A DNA stretch of 64,000 nucleotides from positions 1-64,000 of the forward strand of contig JAGMUV010000050.1 in assembly GCA_020744425.1 (NCBI GenBank), in the 5' to 3' direction. This DNA is from Dactylonectria macrodidyma. Its lineage: Eukaryota; Ascomycota; Sordariomycetes; Hypocreales; Nectriaceae. Made by a program: the position numbers and the translations under genes. Position 1 is the stretch's first letter. Each line of letters starts with the position of its first letter. The notes beneath the pieces were generated by a model. That model worked only from the letters and a program-made list of their open reading frames with translations. It did not search any database and was not told the DNA's origin. Below are positions 44,681 through 57,500 of this stretch, piece by piece.

Positions 44681-45253
44681 GGGGCGACCTGATCTCCGCG
44701 CACCGGAGGCTGGTGGTGGGGCCTACCTGGATCGGGGTAAGGGTTGCTGCTGGGAGACCATGGCACCAGCTACACTGACAAATGTGCGGCCAAGAATAAA
44801 TGCTTTGCTACCATTCCAACACCCAATGTCTCTCATTCCTGCCCTTTGTATAGGTCCAGGGGAAGGGGGGGGTGGGGGTATCGAGACGTCATTTTTGGAA
44901 GATCCAGCTCTGATCCTCTACTGCTTTCCTTCCTTCAGAGTCTACCCAGAGAACGTGGCTGAGGAGGCGGGGCATTGCGACGGATATGGGTTGGGCGGGG
45001 GAGCTCGAGGAGGCCTGGGGAGCCCTTGGCAGGAGTAAACATGAGTGTCGAGAAATTTGATCGCCTTGTCTGATCTTTCTCCTTTAAAGCCTCCCTTGTT
45101 TTCTCCTTCTCACTACCATCGTCCTCTTCTTCTCCTTCTTCTTCTTCTTCTTCTCCTTCTCCTTTTTCCTATCTTTACCTTTTGCCTTTGTACTCACTAT
45201 AAACTCTCCGAAACTGTGTCGCAAATAGACATCGATAGATGTCCAATATTAAC
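44681..45253. other. Promoter region of the GH17 gene
   Basis: A CTT/TCC microsatellite (45125-45170) lies in the 5' leader on the plus strand, as is common for fungal secreted-protein genes. Nothing else recognised. Confidence 0.45.
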
Positions 45254-46377
45254 ATGGTGCTTCGGAAGATGATTGTTTCGGCTCTCGGCTTAGCTGCCCT
45301 TAGCGCAGCTGTCCCTACTGGTGAGCGGGAAGATGCTGCACAAATCGGCGTGAGAATATTAAAGATAATAGTAACTCTCCAGTCGAGGAATTTGAACAGA
45401 GGGAAGAGTATGTTGCCTCACTAGTTATCCTATCAATCAAGTATCGACAAACTGACTATTTCCTAAGGGCGTCCACCACGACTATGTACACGGTCTCGAC
45501 CGTCACCCGCTACGTCGTCGAGGCGACTGCCCAACTCGGTTCCAACGATTATCTCGACACCGTATCCAATGAAATGGCCTCTGGCCTCCCTGGTGTGTCA
45601 TACGCCCCCTATACCGCCAAGGGTGGCTGCAAGACGGAGGCTCAGATCGAGGGCGACTTCGCTAAACTTAACGGCACCTACTCAATCATCCGCATGTACG
45701 GCACTGATTGCGATCAGGTTGCCCTCGCCCATAGCGCCGCCACTGGCATGGACTTTAAGCTGTTCCTCGGAATCTGGGACGTCGACGCTGTGTCCGACGA
45801 GGCCAAGAAAATCATTGATGGCATGGACGGCGACTGGGAAAAGGTCTATACCATCAGCGTCGGCAACGAAGTCGTCAATAGCGGTACAGCTAGCTCTGAG
45901 AAGGTTACTACAGCTGTCAAGCAGGCTCGCAACATCCTCCGAGACGCGGGATATCATGGCCCCGTTGTTACCGTTGATACTTTCGTTGCTGTCATCGCCC
46001 ATCCGGAGCTGTGTGAGCAGTCGGATTACTGCGCATTTAACGCCCACGCCTTCTTTGATAGTACCGTAACTGCGGATCAGGCCGGCTTCTGGCTCACTCG
46101 CACCGTCTCTCGAGTCAAGGCTGCCGTCTCGGGCGATGTGAAGAAGTTCATGGTCACTGAGTCCGGCTGGCCTAACAAAGGCATGACCAACGGCCTGGCC
46201 GTCCCTGGTGCTAGTGAGCAAAAGGCCGCTCTAGCATCGATTCGCAAGGCCTTTGCCAACAGCCTCGGTGACATTGTTCTATTCTCCGCCTTCGACACCC
46301 CCTGGAAGCCTCAGGAAGCGGCCACTTTCAACGCTGAGCCTTTCTGGGGTATCGACGGTGCCATCTCCTCAAGCTGA
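45254..46377 (+). CDS. GH17 beta-1,3-glucanase / glucanosyltransferase, secreted
   Basis: Exons 45254-45320, 45383-45407 and 45468-46377. The introns are 62 nt (GTGAGC...CTCCAG) and 60 nt (GTATGT...CTGAC...CCTAAG). All phases agree and give 333 residues. Signal peptide MIVSALGLAALSAAV, then a short propeptide. The GH17 barrel carries the acid/base Glu in ISVGNEVVN and the nucleophile Glu in VTESGWPNKG, plus FNAHAFFD and FSAFDTPWK near the end. It hydrolyses or transfers beta-1,3-glucan in the wall. No Ser/Thr-rich tail or GPI signal, so probably secreted or soluble in the wall. An in-frame ATG at 45239 is also possible. Confidence 0.88.
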
Positions 46378-48863
46378 AGCACATGCCAGGGGCCACAATA
46401 CTTCAGTTAACCTTAGCGCATGTCTCGTGGAATCTTGCCCACTGGTGGGGGATACGGATACTATGCTTCAGTATTGTTATATGTAAGCCTCAATCTATCG
46501 ATAACTTAGTCATGGCTCCTCCAAGGAGAAGGCATCTAGGCAGCATGTTAGCCAACAATGTGAGACTAAACCATCCTTGATGGAAAAGCAATACTAATGA
46601 GACGCAGTTAGTGAGCATTCTCATCATCATGTTGCTATTGCTACGGGTTAGGTCTTGTTGGTCGGCAGTTGATGAGTAAGTGATGAGGTATACTCAGTCG
46701 CAGTCTCATCCTCGGGTGTTGGCGAGTCTGGCTCCTAAGTATTGGAGTAATATCCTTGGAGAAGCACCAAGGGGCGGTGAGGTGTTTACGTTAGAGCCTT
46801 CCGGGGACGTGCCAAGTAAATGTGAATGCCGGCAATAGAATAACATAGTCTACCATGCAATGTCGCCCAAGTCAGTTGCTCTGGCTCAATTCCAGATATA
46901 TATAGCGCCAGATGCGGTCATCAACCCACCTACCTTACCAAGGCGTGGCAAGTACCCTGGTGGATGGCTGTTTCTTAAGCCTTCTCACCCTCGGAGCTTA
47001 ACTAGGGTCTGGGTCACATAGATAGGCGCAGTAGGGGCGCTAATAGAGGTTATCAATTCTTTGTTTGATGGTTTTCTTGGCCTATTTTTTCCGAATCATT
47101 GATTCATGGCCTACGGCCGTTCGTTCCTTATTTGATACACACATGACCTGATACTGATGGGCTAGCTAGGCACATGGAAGACGGCTGTTCGAAACTATTT
47201 GACACTGGCAATCCCAACCTCCAAGGCTCGGGATTCACAAGCTTAGGCCTCGTAAATCAACCAGGGCCATCTGACTCGGAACCCCGCGGTGGCGCGTAGC
47301 TTTATTGGCTAGCCAGCGCTTTGCCTCCTGATGGTTCTCTACAAATTTGTCATGCACTTGTGTGTGAAGGATTCTACTAGTGTAAGCTACAGCTATTTAG
47401 TTCTCATGCGTTTTACATACGAGCTGAGGAATATTGAGACTGTATGACTAAGATGGTCCGATCTGCTGGTGGCAGAGATGTGGATACTATGTAATGAGCT
47501 GTGCTCCTCACAGACACATGTAACTTGGACCTCTTTAACATAACCTGCAACCTTTTCGCTTTATCAGTATGAGGTTTTACTGGTTCCGAGTCGGACAGAC
47601 CCTGCAGAGCCGAGCGCGTATGGGGGCTGAGAGGAGCCAACTCTGGGCTCCCACATCGCGACATCGAGCATGCAGTGAACATGACGGCAACCAGTTTGCG
47701 CTCATGCCTAGAACAGACCAGCCAGCTACGGGCGATAAGGAAGCCATCAACATCTCGCCTTCCCTCAAATGTATGCGACCTTGACACGGCCGCCAGACTC
47801 AATGCCACCTACTAATAAAAGAGGGCTGCCAAGATGTTCTTGATGCAAATGGCATACGTACCAAATGGTAGAAAATGGATTTTACATCAGTCAGGGCATT
47901 GTGACATTGTCACAGGGAAAAGTGACCTGTCAACAGCCAGCGCTAAGAGCTAAAAATGTCTACGAGAAGAAAATAATTTAAAGAGTACAAACCGACGCTG
48001 AATATCACCGGACTGTATCTTGGACTAAAATACGATTTTCAGAAGGTGATCCTTTCTCAAAAAGATTTTTGAAATTAGGTTCGCAATTAAGGATTGTCAA
48101 TGAACATATGCAGCTACCATCTTCTTGTCCTGTTGTTTGAGAAAACAATCTGCTGCACGCTTTATTTCCTCTTTCTCTTGGAAGACACTTGTTGTTGCCT
48201 TTCTCGTAACAGAGAAGGTGAGCCCGAGGTAGAAATTCAAGGTTGCCCCTATTGTTAAGGCCGAAGTTAAGGGCTCCATTGGGGGGTTGAGCAACGCCCC
48301 CACCTCTCCATTGGAGAGGTGGAAACATTACCCGTAACTATGTCGCGTGTGTAACCGCCACCTGCAACGTCAACAATACAATGCAATAGCAAAGATTGGG
48401 GTCAATTTGAATAATAATAAAACATCATGTAGCTACAGATATAAATATTTATATATCTCAATTTGGTGCACTTTAATGGATAGATGGTGTTGTAGTTAAG
48501 TGGCAATTTCCTCTGTCCGCCGCCGCGAATTTGGCACTGTTGTCAGACGAATGAGAGACGTCGAGCTAGGACCTGACAAGAAGAACACGCCCGGCATGCC
48601 CGACTCCTCAACGTCTAGTTCTGCATGACTGAACCATGTTGCAATCTACAAGGCATGCTCTCTAGGATCCGGAGCACCCTACGCGGCATGTCGCCTCGCC
48701 CTGGAAGAGGTGATGGGACGGGCTCAAGCATGCCTTTCGTCACGTCACGGGCGACAATAAGCCAAACCTCCCTGGCAGTAGAGTCCACCTGTATACCCAA
48801 AGGAACACCTTACTTATTCATTATCGTTCTATTCCAAGCGGTCAAGATATTATCACCACGAAA
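46378..48863. other. 2.5-kb gene-poor stretch
   Basis: No gene is supported. A short hairpin CCACCTCTCC-ATT-GGAGAGGTGG lies near 48300-48323. AT-rich sequence surrounds 48410-48470. Confidence 0.4.
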
Positions 48864-49139
48864 ATGAGTCATTATGGGACCGATACAGTCCATTCAGACT
48901 CAGGCTCCCCCTCCTTTCTCGAATCTTTTGACAAATTTTTCGATACACGTAATCTTTGGGATGATCCTCGTTGGAGACCACCACCTGGCTGCATAACAAA
49001 GAAGGAAGCTCAAGTTCAGTACCTGGATTTGCTTAGGGAGTATTACGTCCTCTACGCAGATATGCTCGAAGCTCTCAATCACTCTAACGCAGCTCGAGCT
49101 CGTATCCAGGAAAAGATCCAGACACATAAGATGTATTAA
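48864..49139 (+). CDS. Small orphan protein, function unknown
   Basis: 91 residues, no signal peptide. The C-terminal half (KKEAQVQYLDLLREYYVLYA...) is helical and heptad-like. No family recognised; length is short, so it may be chance. Confidence 0.35.
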   Translation: MSHYGTDTVHSDSGSPSFLESFDKFFDTRNLWDDPRWRPPPGCITKKEAQVQYLDLLREYYVLYADMLEALNHSNAARARIQEKIQTHKMY

Positions 49140-49539
49140 GATGCCGGCATAGATACCTATAACCTTAAGCGTCCCTATCAATAGAACAATGCTTCAATTA
49201 GTTCCCGACAAGCTTTTCTTGCATATCTCGCCCTTGACATACTACAATGCACTGAACACGAAATCCCCATAGTGTGTCGGGGCTGAGGGCCCACTAGTTA
49301 GGATGACCCGGAATTTTAATTGGCCGACCAATCTGAGTGCCGGTCTTGATAAAGCTATCGATAAGGATAACTGGAGTTGGTCTGAGATAAAAAAGCAGAG
49401 ACAACTCGGACACAGATAGCAATCAACAATGTTCTTGCCCACCTTTATTTTTGAGTTACTGAATTGTTTTTGATGACATTATGATGAGATTTATTTGATC
49501 AACTGGATTATCTGATTTATTTTCTAGCCAGCAGCTTGA
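49140..49539. other. 5' flank of gene A
   Basis: No feature beyond a possible intron acceptor (TTTTCTAG at about 49528), which would imply an upstream exon of gene A. Confidence 0.3.
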
Positions 49540-50158
49540 TTGCAGCCCTGGCCCTCTTTTTGTCTGTTTTGTTTTGCGAGTCTTGTCCATCCTCGCTCTG
49601 CTACGCATCCTGCTTACCCTACGGCATCCGTCACTTCGGGTGGTGGTGTCCCTCCTGTCCCCCTGCCCAACACAATAGTAGCAAGGGTTAGGGCCTTACA
49701 GTTGCTTTTCGACTATGAGGTGGATGATATCGCCTCAGCATTCTGCAAACATAAGTTGGGGTTCAAGCTACCGGTACCGTCCCGAACCGAGCAAGAGCCG
49801 GTAGAAGACTTGATTCCTCGGTCCTTCATGAAAAACGCAGAGGAAAGGGGCGGTCCCCTACACAATAAACTCTTCCTACAAAACTCCAATATCAAGGGTA
49901 TCTTTGGCATCGTACCGGTAGGTAATGCCTCAGGGATTAAATTCGATCAAGGACTTGCTGTTACACTGCGCCACCATCTAAGAGAAACGGTACAAGTCCT
50001 GCTCAGTTTTTTGCGATGTCATGATGTGGACGAAGCGTTGAGCAAAATTGTGTTTCATTCGCTTATCAATTTAAGCCAACTGGACAGCATACAAAAGGCA
50101 GAATTGTTTGGGACCAAGGCAAGCTACCGTATGCTTAATCTGTCTCCTAACACTTCAG

Positions 50159-52970
50159 CAGTGTTGCTAATAATATAAACAATACGTATATTGGCAATAT
50201 GGACCCCCTCGCAATAATATCGTATTGTCGAGAGGCTATATTGTATTACCCAATATGAACAGGACCCATATTGTATTGTATTGCCAAGAACCCAATATAT
50301 TGGCAGTGTGACAATACATCCAATATATTCCACGTGACCTCATCATTCAACTGCCTCAGCGAAAATCTCGTCACCTTGAAAATCTCGTATCCCAAACCAT
50401 GACTTCAGGCACTCCAATGCTTCAATTACATCACTCCCAAGTCGATTTCGACGGTCTGTAATCGTTATTTTTGCCCCAGAGAAGAGTCGTTCGGGCTCCG
50501 CAGACATTGCAGGAATTGACAATATATCCACGGCCATCTTGCTCAGGCTCGGGTAGTTTTTCTGCTGCGTCTCCTCTAGCCACCATGCAAGGGCGCTCGT
50601 AAAACCATAAAACCCGTTCAGACTTGCAATAACGCTCATATTCGTCCGTGATGAGTGACGGCTGCAGGTGCTTGTTCCGCCAATTCAAGAACTCGTTCGT
50701 GGTCGCCGATGGGACCTCGCAGAGTGGAAGAGGTGATTCCACAGGTCTATATTCGTTCCACAGCGTCTCAAGCAACTTCTTCGACGACTCAACCCACTCC
50801 TTTTTCCAGTTCTCCTGGATGTAGTGCCATTTATGTGAAGGGTGGAGCACGATAGCTGCAACGTAGGCAGGTGATTCATCAGTAAGGCGATAATACTTGT
50901 CCAGCTTCGCCCAGCCCGAGTTATACATCAGTGCCATCACCGGATCGTCGACATTTGCCTCCTTGCCGGCTTCGAATTGTGCCAATACGAAGTCCATAGC
51001 CAGGAGGACATTGTCGAGTGTTGCAAACGATGACTCGAGAGCCTTAGTCGCCATCTTCAGCTTCTCTAAGAAGAACTTGATCTTCTCCAAGATGGTCCAG
51101 TCCTCTGAAGAGAGCTCGTCTCCAGCGCAATCTGCATCCATCCATTTGTTGAAATACGGTAGCCGTCAATTGCGTCTCTAAGGTTCAAGGCCGCTCTCAA
51201 CATGGTATACCACGAGCTCCACCTTGTGTCGTTGTCTCGCGCAAGCTTACGGTTATGGCTGATAGCAAGAAACTTTTGGATGCGCTGAACATTCCGTTGG
51301 ATGTAAACGACGAAGTTGTGAAGCTTGCCAAGAGGTCCCTTCTTCCGCCACGCTTCAATATGCTTTAATGTCACATTATACACACCTGGATCGTCGCGTT
51401 CGAGCTTCTCATTGTCGGTAACAAAGAGGAAGGCTTTAGCGGCGAGATTGATGATATGACCTTGACAGCGGAGTCGGTGAACTTTGGGATCGTATCGGAT
51501 GTCATATCGGCGAAGGAGGCCTGTGGGATCTTAGAACCAGTCAGTAGAAACGGTGAGTTGTACTGACCAAGCGAAAGGGACCTCATCATTGTGTCGTTAT
51601 TGCCAGCATTGTCCATCACGAAATATCCGAGTTTTGAAGCAAAGCCCCATTCGTCAACCACTTCCAAAATGGCCGCAGCGAGGTGAGAACCGTCGTGCTC
51701 ACTGTCGATGTCTTTCAACGCCAAAATATGGTGTTCCAGCTGACCGTCTTCAGTGACATAGTGGCCGACTACGCCCAAGATGGCCAAAGAGTTGGGAGAA
51801 GTCCAAAGATCGCAGCTGATGTGAATTCTTGACTTCGCCGACTGTACGCGCTGCTTGACCTTCTCCTTCTGGTCTTCATACTGCCGCATGATCCATTTCC
51901 TAATGGTCTCGTGCGTATCTGGAAGCCAAGTATCGATATCGTCATTGATGTAGGCCAAGAGTGCCCGGAACTCTGGGCATTCCACAAGCCGAAATGGGAG
52001 AGAGCAGGCCGTAATAAACCTCACGTACAACACTTCGAGCTGGTCAGGGTCGATCGAATCTCCGGATTGATCGTTGAGCCGACGGCGTTTGCGGGGATTT
52101 TCTTCTGCTGCAGCACGAGCTTGTTTGAGAATCGTTCGTATCGTTGTCACTTTAGCTGTTCGCGGGGCTCCTTTTGGCAGACCGTGGCCGTCAGGAGGAG
52201 GGTCCATAAGATGTTTTGCGGGAGCCGCAGTACCCCCAGAACAGGCATAGGTTCTGTTACAATATTTGCAGCGCCACTCTTCTTTTTAGGTCCGCTGATT
52301 GTAGTATCTCGTCTCTGTCTCCTCGTCTGGCATATGAGAGAAGACCCATGATGTTCTGGTCTTGGTAGAGGAGGTTGTGGAGGCTGTGCAAGGTCGAGAT
52401 TTGGACGTTTGGCTTTCGTCTAGGCCATGTAACTGCTGGCTGGAAAACTCCGAAAAGTCGACTGAAATTGACGACTCTCTTCGTTGTGGCCATTTTACAA
52501 AAGGGAGGCGTTGTTGAGGCATGGCGGTAAGTCCGTCTAGGCTTGACAGTGATAAAGAAAATGGCCAGAGGTGACGATGGCCAATGTCGACAGGCAACCA
52601 CTAGTAGGCCCAGCCCAACATAGTCCGTACCGTACCAATCGTACCTCCCCTGACGCGTGGAAGAAACGCGTGGTCGCGTGTTAGGTCTGGTTGTCAATAA
52701 AGATGCGTGTTGAGGTGAATGCTAGCCAATAAAATGCCAAGTATCCCTGTCGCTGGTATAGGGTAAGGCCTGCCTGGCTACTGTCAAGAGGCAATTTCGC
52801 CCCAGGACTGACAACCCAATATAAATAATATATTGCCAATATGGACATCCTCATATTATATTGTCACAATATCAAAATCTTCATATCATATTGTCACAAT
52901 ATGAGAAAGTCCATATCATATGGGTTATATTGCAATATACTACTTTATTGCCATATTATTAGCAACACTG
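50159..52970 (-). mobile_element. hAT transposon with perfect ends and target duplication
   Basis: An 18-bp perfect inverted repeat CAGTGTTGCTAATAATAT (from 50159 inward and from 52970 inward) with the 8-bp duplication CACTTCAG at 50151-50158 and 52971-52978. Subterminal regions on both sides are packed with CAATAT / ATATTG words, likely transposase-binding sites. Carries one damaged transposase gene on the minus strand. Total 2812 bp. Confidence 0.93.
50343..52207 (-). pseudogene. hAT transposase with two frameshifts
   Basis: Starts at 52207 (MDPPPDGHGL). The catalytic domain is recognisable from HISCDLWTSPNSLAILGVVG and LGYFVMDNAGNNDTMM. An intron near 51580-51530 leads into LLRRYDIRYDPKVHRLRCQG and HIINLAAKAFLFVTDNEKLE. 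The frame then slips near 51140 (before YFNKWMDADCAGDEL) and again near 50640. The hAT dimerisation region (YPSLSKMAVDILSIPAMSAE...RNRLGSDVIEALE) closes the gene. Without an intact frame the element cannot move itself, but its ends could respond to a related transposase. Confidence 0.8.
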
Positions 52971-53804
52971 CACTTCAGGCTTTCAGTCTCGCGTGGGCGC
53001 CACCACCGGTGTGGGGCAGGGGTCTTCCGACGGTTTGGAGTCTCTTACGAAAGAAGAATTGATTTTCAGGTTTCATCAGTGGGAAAAGTCGATCAATCCC
53101 AGAAGAACTTCGAGACGACAGATTGTGCAGCCTTTTTTCGAGGCCCACCAACCTACTCACTTAATAAATCAGGGAGCCTGCCTAATTCCGTCCAGCCGTC
53201 CGAATTTTCATCATCTTCGTCACCCGCTTCTTTTTTCCCGTCCCCGTCCCCATCCTCACCCTGGGCCGCGGTTGACTTGCACGGCCATTTCTGCACTGCG
53301 GCGACTGCGGCGACTGCGGCGTGGGTCAGCTGGGTAACACCGCCGCAAGGTTCCGGTAGGTTCGCGGCTGAGTTGGAGGGCTCGTCCGTTGCACCGGCAT
53401 CGTGAGTGGTGGTGGTGGTGGCGCCGACCTCTCTGGCGGCCTCCATGGGCGGCTCGCCAACAACGCAAGACAACTCCACTACTTTGACTTCCTCCGGCCA
53501 ACAACAGCAAATGTTGTTTTCGGTATTTTGGTCTTCCTTGTCACCCGTCTCGTTGTACTCGGGGCTGTTATTGTCCTTGGCAATATCGTCGCCGGATTGG
53601 GAGGATTGGAGTGATGCTTTATCGCACTTTTCTGTGTCAGGTGTGGCCCCATGGCTAGAGTTGGGGTTAGCGAATTCTAGTAGACTCAAGGCAATGAGAT
53701 AGCAGGAAATAGGCCAGCAAATACCTTCCAGCAGACTCTTTGCTCCATACCAAGCCAGTGGTTTCCTTTGGCAGCGCAGCATGGGCATCTTCGGACACTG
53801 TAGT

Positions 53805-54065
53805 TGTTGGAATATCACTAACACCGCCAGGGCTAGCGCCAGGATCGTAGGCACCCACGTGTGTAGACCACAGCTAGTAACAGCTGTAAGGGCACGTGCA
53901 GGTGCCTCCCTGCTAGATATAGGGCCACTTCGTGGCCCTATTACCTAGCCTAGATTCTGTTCTTTAGACATCAAGTAAAACACCAAGTTAACCATCACGG
54001 TTTTGACGTCTCACCCGCCCGAAAGAGCAATTGCTATAACAGCAGGATACCTGAGTTATCCAACA
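53805..54065 (+). repeat. Copia 5' LTR, 261 bp
   Basis: Starts TGTTGGAATATCACTAACAC and ends GAGTTATCCAACA, so the outer bases form the inverted TGTTGGA...TCCAACA pair usual for Copia LTRs. Contains AGGGCCACTTCGTGGCCCT, a perfect hairpin. Confidence 0.93.
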
Positions 54066-54538
54066 CTGATCAGTGGTTAACCTACCAGGTCCACCACTCA
54101 GAATACCGCAGATCAGCAAGGTTCATCAGAAGAGACAGCAGTTACGATATAGCTGGCTTCGGCCCATTACGCGCCAACAGCCCCTCACTATCGTAGCTAC
54201 TGTGCTACCAGGAAACCGGTTCATCTAGCTCCCCGTCACTGGCCCAGCTAGATCACCGGCACCCTCATCCTAGCTCCCCTTCCAAGGCCCAGCTAGGCGC
54301 GTCCATCACGCACGACAACAGCTGCTTCAACGGTTATATAACCACAGCAACAGCAGCCACCCGATCACAATCGACAAGACTACGGAGTACCATCGTCACC
54401 CAAGGACGTGGGAATCCCGGAGACCCTGACAACAAAGCAATAAGGGGCAGCATTAGCCCGATCAGGACTAACCAGCCACACCATCACATCATCAGTTTCA
54501 TAAGGTTTCATAAGGTACGCTAGCAAGCAATACCTAAG

Positions 54539-57500
54539 ATGACATCAGAGACGCCAGACAGCTCCCAGAGCAGCGACAACAGCAGTGGCGATACCCTCAA
54601 GGGGACGTCAAGGGGAACGCCTATTCCCGAGGAATACCAGGACTTCATTGATCCAGCACTTTGGGGCAAACTCAACCTGCTAGATCTGGACGATGAAAGT
54701 AACCCACCTTCGGAACAGCACATCGGCTCCTTCATTCTCTTCAATGTAACAGCCTATAAGCGCCAGGGCTTGTACGGCCGTTACCTATGGGCCCGAGCCT
54801 ATGATGACTTCGAAGAGTTTGAAGAACAGCACTTCCGGGTCAACAAGAAAGCCTGCAAGATACTAAGGTCGTTCATGCTAGAACAAGGTATATGGATGGG
54901 CACCAACCGCCAGGCCCACGCCATCAACGTGGCAACCGCTTTACAGCAGTACCACGTATGGACAGACCTAGAGATCGAACAAACTGCTAGCAAATACCCC
55001 AGGTTCCTCAACAACCTCGACAAGATCCCCAGATTCAGGGAACACCTCAAGGAGGACCCAGCAGTCCTTGCGAAGGCAGCAGTCACAGCCCCAGTACGGC
55101 CACTGCAACTGCAGTTGCCAAGCCCCGAGAATACCACTCCACCTCCAGCCCCAGCTATACATCACCAGCAGCAGCAGCAGCTGCAGTATGACACCCCACG
55201 ACATACAGCACCGTTAACAGCAACTGACACACCCACGGAGCCAGATGTCCCTACCTCACGGCAGGTGACAGACCTCTCTAAGATGTACACCGACGACAAC
55301 AAATACGGTGGCGACATATATGACGTGTTAGAGAACAAGCTGCTGATTTTCCGGGACTTCTGCGGTAAAGTTTCAATTCCGCAGACGCAATTTTCACATG
55401 TATTCTCCCTGATGCTGAAGGGACGGGCATTACGCTTTTACTTCTCGAACCTCGCCCGGACCCGCCCAGTAATGCAGTTCACACACATGGTACAACAGAC
55501 GTTACAGCACTTCGAGCCCGAAGAGATGCAGCAGACGTACCTGTCAGAGTGGCGGTCTATTACACTTGCGAAGATGATAACCGAGCACCCAGCAAAGTCA
55601 AAGAGCGAAGTCTTCGAGTTACTACTGGAAAGGATAACATTACTCCACAGCGCACTACCTACGGTCAGTGGCAGCAGAATTGCTCTCAAGGAGCAAATCA
55701 TCAACGCCTGCTACGGCCAACCCGAGTGCGCCAACGCGCTATACCGACCTGCAGTAGATTGCGAGGGCGTTATCCAACAGATCCGCGGTTCTATTAAGCT
55801 AGCAGCGTCAACGCAGCATTTCCATACCGCTGCAACGCTCCCTCAAGAACCCACCAGCAACCCAGTACAGTACTGGACGGACCGAACGTTCCGTGGCCAA
55901 GGGAGAGATACGAAGTACGGCAACCGCGACTCTAATCCCAGCTCCCAGAGCAAGAAGTGTTACGTCTGCAACAAGCCCGACTGCTGGTCCACAAGGCATA
56001 CAGCAGACGAACGAACACAGGCCTACCGGAAATTCAGGACCAACAGGGCAGCCACCAGCACTTCGCAATCCTCCTACAAGGCGTTTTTAACGTGGCACGA
56101 AGGCCCTGAACCAACTGTAACGCTGTCACGCAGCGGCAGCCCTGATCTCGTACAGCAGTACTTCCAGGAACTCGCAGACAGCAGGAACAACGAGCCTAGC
56201 AGCGAAGAGGATGCTGCGTGGGAAGACTCCCAACAGTTCTTCACCAGCTACTTCACATCGACAACGACGATTGATGGCCCCGCCCTCGCTAACCAACTAG
56301 CTAATCAGGCAATGTACCACGCCTTCACAGGCCGTCTCCCGACTGCTCCCACATATACGACGGAATCCGCATATGCATTTACACTGCAGGCCCGGTACAG
56401 AGACATTTTTCAGGGGATATTGCCAGACACAGGAGCTTCCGGTCTTTCTACTGCTGGCAACCAGCAGTTCATAGCACTGCAAAAACAGCTCCCAAGCCTA
56501 GCATTGAACCAGACAGCAGCAGGCTCCAAGATCACCTTCGGAGCCGGGCCCCCTACCTACTCCACAGGCACGATCGACGTGCCTACACCGCTTGGTCAGA
56601 TGGTGTTTCACGTGGTGCCAGCAGATACGCCGTTTCTGCTCTGCTTAGCAGACATGGACCGCATGGGCATCACATTTGATAACCTGGCCAATGTCCTTCG
56701 AAAAGGGGCACTTACTGTACCAGTCATCCGCAAATGGGGCCACCCATGGATGCTATTACAGCCAGAGATACCACTGGCGTTCAACCACCTGACAGAGGCC
56801 GAGCTACGTCGAGTACACCGCCGATGTGGCCATCCATCCGTGCAACGCCTATATGACCTGCTATATAAAGCAGGCCACGACGTGGAAATCAACGCTATTA
56901 GAGCCCTCACGGACATCTGCAGCCAATGTCAGCTACACGGGACACCGCCTAACCGCTTCAAATTCACATTGCGCGACGACTACGAGTTCAACTACGAGAT
57001 TGTGGTTGACGTCGTCACCCTAGACGACGGCAAAGTGTTACATGTCGTGGATACAGCTACATCCTTTACGGCAGCCCGTTTCCTCCGCAGTCTATCAGCA
57101 CAAGACACGTGGGACGCACTGCGCCTATGCTGGATAGACGTTTACCAAGGACCCCCTGACTGGATCGTTTGCGACGCCGGCACCAACTTCCACGCCGCAG
57201 AATTCAAGGCGGCAGCAAGAGCTGCAGGAATCAGCGTCAAGGAAGTGCCTATTGAGGCACATAACAGCATTGGCAAGATCGAACGAGCCCACCCTGCACT
57301 ACGGCGAGCCTACTATATCATCAGATCAGCAGACAATACCGTGTTACCAGAGAGCGCCCTCCAGATGGCCGTCAAAGCTATCAATGACACTGCTGGCCCT
57401 AACGGCCTTGTGCCTACACTGTTGGTTTTTGGCTCCTACCCACGGATAACCGAGGATTCACCACCCTCACCATCTAACGTGCGGAGGGCTGCAGCAATTC

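Larger units (their letters stand above)
49540..53337 (+). pseudogene. Gene A: unknown protein, split by an hAT transposon
   Basis: The left part (49540-50158) and right part (52979-53337) form one uninterrupted frame of about 325 codons once the hAT element and one copy of its 8-bp duplication are removed; the junction reads ...NLSPNTS-G-FQSRVG. The protein is soluble and mostly helical with no family I recognise (e.g. VARVRALQLLFDYEVDDIAS; LTKEELIFRFHQWEKS). The last 60 codons overlap gene B on the other strand, so the true 3' end is uncertain. The insertion puts stops soon after residue 206. Confidence 0.55.

Noticed and set aside
45348..45382. 35-nt GC-AG intron in the GH17 gene
   Set aside because: A GT donor at 45321 gives a 62-nt intron with correct phase and no need for a rare donor.
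53153..53337. Treating the overlap of genes A and B as proof that one is false
   Set aside because: Both have independent support from frame continuity across insertions; only the 3' end of A is left uncertain.
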